From: Choristocarpus tenellus KU-1152
Lineage: Eukaryota > Phaeophyceae
Assembly (NCBI GenBank): GCA_964200185.2
Contig: CAXNAD020000173.1
Span: 1 to 25,994, forward strand
DNA: 25,994 nucleotides
Direction of reading: 5' to 3'
Below are positions 22,101 to 25,994 of this stretch, piece after piece. Position 1 is the stretch's first letter. Every line of letters begins with the position of its first letter. The notes below the pieces were generated by a model. The model was not told the origin of the DNA. It did not search any database and saw only the letters and a list, made by a program, of their open reading frames with translations. The translations under genes and the position numbers were made by a program.

Positions 22101-25100
22101 CTAGTTTCTGTTGCTGCAACATAAGTAATTGAACAATAACCCAACATCAAGAAGGAAGGGATACCAATTTTTACCCTATTTTGATCCCTCTTTTGATGTT
22201 TCCATGATAACTATTGAAATAATAGTAATTATTGTCAATATTCACACGAGTCTACAGGGTCATTGACCTGTGGTTGAAAGAAGGGCTTTCACCAGACAGG
22301 GTAAATTTGACAGGATCGGACCGAGGGTCGTTCTGGGTGAAACATGTTTTAATCGACTTGGTCGAGGGCTATCAGAGAGTACAACCAGACCACACTGCGT
22401 AATGAACTGTGTGCAATATTTCTTAACGAGGTCGGATTAGTGCCATAAGACTTTAAACTGGACCAGGCCATGGGTCAGCCTTGGCGATACATGTCTTAAC
22501 TGGGTTGGGATGTGGATCTGGTAAGGCCTATTGGTCTGGTGCAAAGCCTTCCCTATAGCAAGGGACTTCAGCGGTTCTCACTAGATATGAATGTTCATCA
22601 GAAAACCTGCCATTCAAAGTATAATTCGTTGCTCTTCAACTGCACTCTACCTTCTATTTAGGATGATAATGAAGAGAATCCAAGTGTATTGGACTAACAC
22701 CCAGATACTTAGTGTATTATTGACACGTTGCCAGGTCGTATGGGAAAGAAGGGGATAACGGAATTAAGAGGCGAATGAGTCGATGTAACCTGAACCTGAC
22801 TTATCACATGTTATGCAAGGGGAAAGGAAAGAGTAGAGGGATGTAACAATAATCAACCCAAAAAGAGAACGACAATGAGAAAGCAGGTTCAGTAGACATT
22901 GGGGAGTGTGCATGTGCTCTCATCTGCTTGGGTTGCCATAGTTGCTGCATTGGCATAACGTACATCAGTTCATGAAACTTGCTGTGCCATCAATTACACT
23001 ATCTTGTCATCTGTATTTGATTGGTTGCTCTTGTGCTCAATTCCTCCACACTGATCCCAAAGTTGTCAAGGACGTCTTTCAGGCACATCCACCGGTTCTT
23101 CTTCTGTGTCCAACTTGTTTACGTTTTCATCTGCAAGCTTCCCAAATATTAACGGCTTGTGGAGTTGCTCATCCCCCATACATGCAAATCACCTGCAGAT
23201 AGGAGTCTCCATCTTCACACAGTCAGCTCGATACTCTACACCCAGTCTTTGTAGGACAAGGCGTGATTGGTGGATTTCCGTTGTATATAGAATGCAGCAT
23301 GGACGAATTTGTCGCAATGAGACCGAAGCTTGACATAGTTGACCGGTGGAGCGTCCATGTTACACAATGATATATTACAACCACAAGTGCTTCAGCTTTC
23401 GAGCACTTGGATCTTAAGCTCACCTAATACGCTTGTTGTCCTGTTATGAAACACTTAACTGTACTTTCAGAAACAACCCTGGGCGTTTTGAACCTCCTTA
23501 CAAAGATCTCAGTGCTGATCTCTCATCTTCATCACTGCTGGTGCCTCAACGGTAGACAATCTTGTCAGTCTTCTTGTACCTCTGATCCAATGGACAGATG
23601 TTGATATCTGCAGCCTTATTTTGAGGTTCAAGGCACACGGTCACTGTCTTCCACTCCGACACTGTCAGCCCAAATGACCTGGCATCCTTCACAATCACTG
23701 CCATCTTGGCCAAACTTCCTTGGATCTCTGACACAATGCTCACATTGTCAGCATGAAGCATACTCCACAATACTCATGTCAAATTACTTGCTGTTGTATG
23801 TATTTTGGGAGGTAGAATGTGCGATTTTTACGGTATGAAGATTGTGTAGCTTCTTTGATGTAGGTTCATCTGTCAAGTACTCCTTACCATATGTGACAGA
23901 TGATGTCAAAGATATCAGGGAAGATAAAATGGAGGATGAAAATGAGCACAAAAAATCAGGGTTAAGTTCACGAACCATCAAAGGATAGAATGTTGTGGCA
24001 CGCCAGAAGAGAGAGACTGGAGAGGTTCACCATAACCTCCCTTCAAATATGCACGTGTAGTTCAGCTACTGGTGGTGGGGTGGTAATGTCTGGGAGATAG
24101 CCAAGGATGGCAAAAGAGTGACTACCTCAAAGATTTCTGGCTCAATTCCCTCTTGACAACTGACGCTGTTGTTAGTAGTACATTATACAATCACCCTGCC
24201 CATCAAGACCGTCATGTTATAAATATCGTATTTGTGAGAAAGGTGGTCAAAGCCTTCGAGTATGAAGCATCAGTAATTGTTGATGCCTCTTTTCCAAAGA
24301 GATCAGCATGTATTTATCTGGCATCTCACATTACATTCCCCCATTTAAGATCAAATGTTAATCTGTCATTTAAAACCTTGAACCTAACATGTTTGCTCAT
24401 CTTTGAGTCGGCATTCCATACTTCTGCATTAGGGTTTTGAAGAAGCCCGACAGTATTGCGTTCCAGTACCAATTATTCCGGAGTAGTTGATATGAAGTAT
24501 CTAGGTAGTGCTTGTTTTTATGGTACACATTCCTACGCTGACAGCACAATTTGTCGGATATATTTAATTTTAAGTGAAAATGTTGGATGAACCCCACTCT
24601 CATATTGACCGTGTTGCATCTGTCCGTGTCAATCCCCTGGCAGGATGTGACAATGAAGGTGACAGAACATGTTTCAACGGCACATGCAGCCTTGATACCT
24701 TGGGGAGGAGATGTTGAAGTTGCAGAACCTACTGGGGATGTACAGGTGAGCTACTAGGAGGCATCACACAGCAGTCTTTTCGATATTGCAGATCGCACAC
24801 ATAGTTCGGTGATATATTTGGGTGCATACCATCCAAGATGTCCAGAGGAGGAGGACTAAAAGGGTCTTGAGTTTTTGGTGCCGTGGTTGTCATTATACTG
24901 GCGGTGCTCTCGCTCTTTACATTCGAGTGTAACATATTCAGTAGAACGTCAAAAGCATCACAGGAGAAATAAAACTAGGAACTCTCCAAAGCTTTGAAAA
25001 TACCTACTTCACGAGTGCGCTAGATTTTTCTCCTTGCACCCATGGATTGAATGCCTTAGGTATGACTGATGTGCTCAATGATACGTGTGAGATCAACAAC

Positions 25101-25994
25101 TATGTTGCTTTACAATATCATGGGGAGCTTTCACGTCACTCACTCTACCCTGTCAGGAAGTCACACTGTGAACCCATTGCAAGAACGTGTGACCATCCTG
25201 CAACTAAAAGGAACATCTAAGCCGTGAGTGCGGCTTCACACCCTTTAAATTAGCTGCAACCTAATGACATCATCAACCTTTTTGTCCTTTGTCAGCCCTT
25301 CTCTCTTTGAAAATGAACAAGCTGCCATACCCGGTCCATCATCGTGTCTGCCTCACTCTTTCCTCCATCGCTCCCTCGTCAATATTTTGATTCGATTGGA
25401 AAAATGCCCATGCTCATTTAGTTGGGCCGGATTGATGAGACTAATATCCAAAAATGGCTTTCCCTGCTCCTGGAAGCACAATCAAAGAACAAAAACAAAT
25501 CTCTCCGAGCCCCACAACACAATTCAAGTGGCTCCTCTCAGCACGACTTGAAGAACATAGGGTTAGATGATCAAGTGAGGGGTGCCCATTACCGTGCAGT
25601 CAAATCAGATCACTCTGTGTTTGTTCACGAGGAGGTGGAGGAGGTGAAGCTTGTCTCTGCTGCACCACAGGTAGTCAAGGAGAAAGAACCCTTGCATTGG
25701 GTAGGTATCACAAATGGCGATAGTTGTGCACAGCAGGATGAGAAGGCTGTTGAGGATACTGGGGATGCAGAGGAGGTCTTAGTGCCTCATCTGGACAATC
25801 TCAAGCACAAGGTCTTCATATGTGGACGTGCAGGTGTGTATCCTATCCATCTTGTATCTGCAGAGCTCCATATTTTTTTTCATAATAGCACAGTAAGAAT
25901 CTGTGATTGACCCTTTCGGTTCTGAAGGGGACATGTGTTTCTGGAAGATACACCTGAAACAAGGTCACCACCCAGTGACCCAAATTATCGGGGG
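4018..25994 (+). CDS. Peroxidase-DOMON-cytochrome b561-cytochrome b5-FAD/NAD(P) reductase fusion (31 exons, 3' end beyond window)
   Basis: This is a predicted transmembrane oxidoreductase that could carry electrons from cytosolic NAD(P)H to an extracellular peroxidase/DOMON module. I modelled 31 exons. Every junction is GT..AG, every exon is open, and phases agree at all 30 introns. The coding sum to the window edge is 4,538 nt (about 1,512 residues). The start is the ATG at 4018; an in-frame TAA lies at 4000-4002 and a signal peptide follows at once. Exons are listed under the domain entries. Introns total about 17.4 kb; the longest (21260-24643) holds a retrotransposon relic. Weakest joins are the acceptors at 7966 and 14840, the donors after 13662 and 14900, and exons 29 and 31. 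The alternative of two adjacent genes (peroxidase, then DOMON-b561-b5-reductase) is less likely, because the 9914/10999 join is phase-perfect and the second part has no clear start of its own. The full arrangement is one I have not seen described. Confidence 0.85.
4021..4074 (+). repeat. 27-bp tandem duplication inside the signal peptide
   Basis: Bases 4021-4047 and 4048-4074 are two adjacent 27-bp copies differing at one base. They encode PPTTWGAWL and PLTTWGAWL. The duplication keeps the reading frame and lies entirely within the predicted signal peptide. Confidence 0.95.
8431..8686. mobile_element. MITE copy 1 (intron 9)
   Basis: A 256-bp foldback element with terminal inverted repeats: left AAAGTATCTTAGAGGGTA, right its near-exact complement ending GATACTTTTACTC. 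There is an inner inverted repeat near the middle (TTTTACCTACT ... GGAGTAGGAAAA). TAAT flanks both ends (8427-8430, 8687-8690), a plausible 4-bp target duplication. It has no open frame, so it is non-autonomous. Copies 2 and 3 share the same structure and length. Confidence 0.85.
10400..10658. mobile_element. MITE copy 2 (intron 11)
   Basis: A 259-bp element of the same family and orientation as the copy in intron 9. The first 29 bases after its AAAGTATC terminus match copy 1 almost exactly (TTAGAGGGTAGGGCCGCGTC), and the inner foldback TTTTACCTACTCC ... GGAGTAGTTAAAA is kept. The right end reads CTCTAGGATACTGTCACTC. Flanks are TTTT and TTTA, an imperfect match to a 4-bp target duplication. 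Confidence 0.85.
10999..13662 (+). other. DOMON domain, exons 12-15
   Basis: Exons: 10999-11107, 11439-11600, 12889-13020, 13521-13662. The domain begins about residue 545 with YDLKWDLDDFRVNFTI, continues GFIGLGFGSVDMEGADIVF, then ANRQPDRDI, GGTDELTNVAFSV, SWVRPLLAT and VVVAYNPHSVSFHG. The pattern (beta sandwich, G-F-x(4)-M-x-GAD, D-x-x-D, R-x-L-x-T, then AY...H) is that of haem-binding DOMON modules found next to cytochrome b561 and in cellobiose dehydrogenase. Met588 and His680 sit where the Met/His haem ligands are expected; His675 is the alternative. The domain lies on the extracellular side and should relay electrons from the outer b561 haem. Cys535 and Cys539 just upstream may form a disulfide at the join with the peroxidase. 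Confidence 0.88.
13521..16787 (+). other. Cytochrome b561 transmembrane domain, exons 15-20
   Basis: Exons: end of 13521-13662, then 14203-14299, 14840-14900, 15810-15935, 16245-16420, 16658-16787. Five hydrophobic helices are visible, at about residues 713-733, 748-766, 777-797, 818-838 and 869-887. The four conserved histidines are present: FHGAVMLLAW (His712), LEVHHGS (His744), HSSHSIMG (His774) and VVHMWGGRAL (His815). With the N-terminus outside, His712/His774 fall at the outer face and His744/His815 at the inner face, as expected for two haems. The RY pair after helix 1 (FAARY, Arg732-Tyr733) is also typical. The exon 17 donor (GTCGGA after 14900) and acceptor (GAAAG before 14840) are poor matches to consensus, but phases and homology support them. 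An odd number of helices puts what follows in the cytosol. Confidence 0.88.
15063..15360 (+). repeat. Degenerate tandem repeat in intron 17
   Basis: Imperfect copies of a CTNTGAGNARAGCCTTG-like core occur at about 15093, 15197, 15243 and 15287, and a weaker one near 15330. Two copies (15063 and 15166) share a longer upstream part, ATATTTTGATGA. The copies are too diverged for a simple microsatellite and interrupted by stops in every frame I followed. The sequence lies wholly inside the intron between the second and third b561 helices. Confidence 0.55.
17225..17653 (+). other. Cytochrome b5 domain, exons 21-22
   Basis: Exons: 17225-17306 and 17535-17653, joined in phase 1. The reading is EFRAHVDNGSKWVLVDDAIV, then ENHPGGARVL, and finally TGHSHRHSAQ. 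The HPGG motif supplies haem ligand His942. His971 of GHS is the expected second ligand; His973 or His975 are nearby alternatives. The loop between the two is about five residues longer than in ordinary cytochrome b5 (29 against 24). In fusions of this kind b5 passes electrons between flavin and another haem; here it sits between the b561 membrane domain and the reductase, on the cytosolic side. Confidence 0.92.
17820..18078. mobile_element. MITE copy 3, inverted (intron 22)
   Basis: A 259-bp element in the opposite orientation to the other two copies. Its left end GAGTGAAGTATCTTAGAGGG complements its right end CCTCTAAGATACTTTCACTC. The inner foldback is TTTTACCTACTC ... GAGTAGGTAAAA. TTCT flanks both ends (17816-17819, 18079-18082). 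This copy has the cleanest terminal repeats and target duplication, so it may be the youngest of the three. Confidence 0.88.
18133..18273 (+). other. Linker between b5 and reductase, exon 23
   Basis: This 47-codon, phase 0/0 exon starts AMSAVAKMVVGYIGG and continues into a basic, flexible stretch (SRNRSGLSKRAGDAGEKT) before YQKYTLSSATQ. The last part resembles the first strand of a b5-reductase-type flavin domain (a K-x-x-L-x-x-K/S-x-x-x pattern). The rest is probably a hinge. Splice sites are canonical (TAG acceptor, GTAAGT donor). Confidence 0.75.
18555..19089 (+). other. FAD-binding beta-barrel of a cytochrome b5 reductase/FNR-type module, exons 24-25
   Basis: Exons: 18555-18694 and 18957-19089. 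The reading RPVFLYTFMAYKD, IKAGEYMRFQASLPDG, VVQRSYHMVEM, RFVIRLYPFGLMSGVL and LKHGSKMRMIGPF follows the family order: core strands, G-Q/E-x-hydrophobic, the R-x-Y flavin motif, the Y-x-x-G-x-M-S-x-x-L helix start and the G-D/S-x-(x)-GP turn. The flavin motif is RSYH rather than the usual R-P/x-Y-S/T, so the side chain at Ser/Thr is replaced by His1075. Exon 25 ends at 19089 and joins in phase to GPF at 19353. Confidence 0.85.
21260..24643. other. Intron 28 (3.4 kb), mostly unassigned sequence plus a retrotransposon relic
   Basis: This is the longest intron of the gene. I find no phase-0 open segment with good splice sites that would add an exon. 21300-22900 holds nothing I recognise. 22990-23770 is an antisense reverse transcriptase relic (separate entry). 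23780-24640 has only short motif-free open frames. Confidence 0.55.
22990..23770 (-). pseudogene. Non-LTR retrotransposon reverse transcriptase relic, 3' part
   Basis: Read on the minus strand, the pieces follow the order of the C-terminal half of a common LINE-type polyprotein but in changing frames. At 23770-23546: SMLHADNVSIVSE, then SFGLTVSEWKTVTVCLEP and LDQRYKKTDKIVY. At 23423-23223: KAEALVVVIYHCVTWTL. At about 23200-23135: MGDEQLHKPLIFGKL. At about 23100-23038: KNRWMCLKDVLDNFGISVEE. Family equivalents are the YADD active site, GLTVS-x-KT, QRYK, the YGC-x-TW segment, RLPK-x-x-FG and the R-x-W segment. The active-site YADD is HADN and the frame breaks several times, so this is a dead, 5'-truncated insertion, antisense within the host gene's intron. 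Confidence 0.8.

Larger units (their letters stand above)
21071..24745 (+). other. Insertion exons 28 and 29 within the NAD(P) domain
   Basis: Exon 28 (21071-21259, 63 codons) is strongly basic and Ser/Arg-rich at its start (NFRGRRSIPRSSGL, then LPRGSSRSLPIG) and ends VPLVDNQ. Exon 29 (24644-24745, 34 codons) reads DVTMKVTEHVSTAHAAL and then an acidic tail. Neither resembles a known domain. Both are phase 0/0 with good GT..AG sites (donors GTAAAT and GTGAGC; acceptors CTGCAG and CTGGCAG), so each could be skipped without a frame change. Exon 28 is well supported by length and openness; exon 29 less so. Confidence 0.6.
19353..25994 (+). other. NAD(P)-binding half of the reductase with large insertions, exons 26-31 (3' partial)
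   Basis: Exons: 19353-19663, 19894-20002, 21071-21259, 24644-24745, 25422-25833 and probably 25928-25994. Recognisable core segments are YVYMFAGGTGVSPMLQII (nucleotide-binding glycines 1138-1141), LLVWQAKSESELYLRDWLE, RFSFICIVQ, GRIDETNIQKWLSLLL and KVFICGRAG (Cys1487). Between these lie three long insertions: about 65 residues after the first helix, exons 28-29 (97 residues), and about 90 residues inside exon 30. The usual CGP motif is CGR. All junctions from 20002 to 25422 are phase 0. The tentative last exon reads GDMCFWKIHLKQGHHPVTQI, which fits the final helix and strand of the family, so the true stop should lie a short way past the window. Confidence 0.8.

Noticed and set aside
22256-22400. 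Open segment reading VIDLWLKEGLSPDR, resembling the GRI...helix region of FNR-type reductases, just after a CTACAG acceptor
   Set aside because: All neighbouring exons here are phase 0, and in phase 0 this segment hits a stop at once. The genuine GRIDETN segment is found at 25422, so this one is most likely coincidence.
22656-22700. Short acidic open segment (DDNEENPS) after a TTTAG acceptor in intron 28
   Set aside because: There is no phase-0 donor with a good consensus before the stop and no homology, so I cannot support it as a microexon.

Overview
The window is eukaryotic, intron-dense DNA. It is dominated by one very large plus-strand gene, with decayed retrotransposon sequence in its 5' flank and inside one intron. 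The evidence is spliceosomal GT..AG introns (30 modelled, mean about 580 bp), exons of 61-412 bp, Ty1/copia and non-LTR reverse transcriptase relics, a family of about 257-bp foldback MITEs, and no bacterial gene organisation. The organism cannot be named from sequence alone. A large-genome alga or other protist, perhaps a stramenopile, is my guess, and it is weak.

Layout. 1-805: the end of a copia polyprotein, already frameshifted, followed by a partly duplicated polypurine tract and a candidate LTR. 806-4017: no convincing gene, with a GT-rich degenerate minisatellite at about 2441-2762. 4018 to beyond 25994: a 31-exon gene that I assembled by reading conserved protein motifs and matching splice phases. 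It is complete at the 5' end (signal peptide, upstream in-frame stop) and cut by the window edge in what is probably its last coding stretch. About 1,512 residues are visible.

The encoded protein reads, in order: signal peptide; animal-type haem peroxidase domain (about residues 30-530); DOMON haem domain (about 540-690); cytochrome b561 membrane domain with five predicted helices and all four haem-ligand histidines (about 710-890); cytochrome b5 domain (about 912-978); ferredoxin-reductase-type FAD and NAD(P) domains (about 1026 to the end), the NAD(P) half carrying large insertions. With the N-terminus outside, five helices place the b5 and flavin modules in the cytosol. The parts therefore line up as a transmembrane electron wire: NAD(P)H -> FAD -> b5 -> inner b561 haem -> outer b561 haem -> DOMON haem -> outside acceptor, next to a peroxidase domain. 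This resembles the logic of animal dual oxidases (DUOX: peroxidase fused to an NADPH oxidase), but is built from an unrelated b561/DOMON/b5 electron-transfer core. I do not know of a described protein with this full architecture, and it is the main finding.

The introns hold three copies of the same MITE, a decayed tandem repeat (intron 17) and an antisense non-LTR retrotransposon relic (intron 28). Function, substrate and physiological role are inference; the domain identities and the reading frame across junctions are read directly from the sequence.
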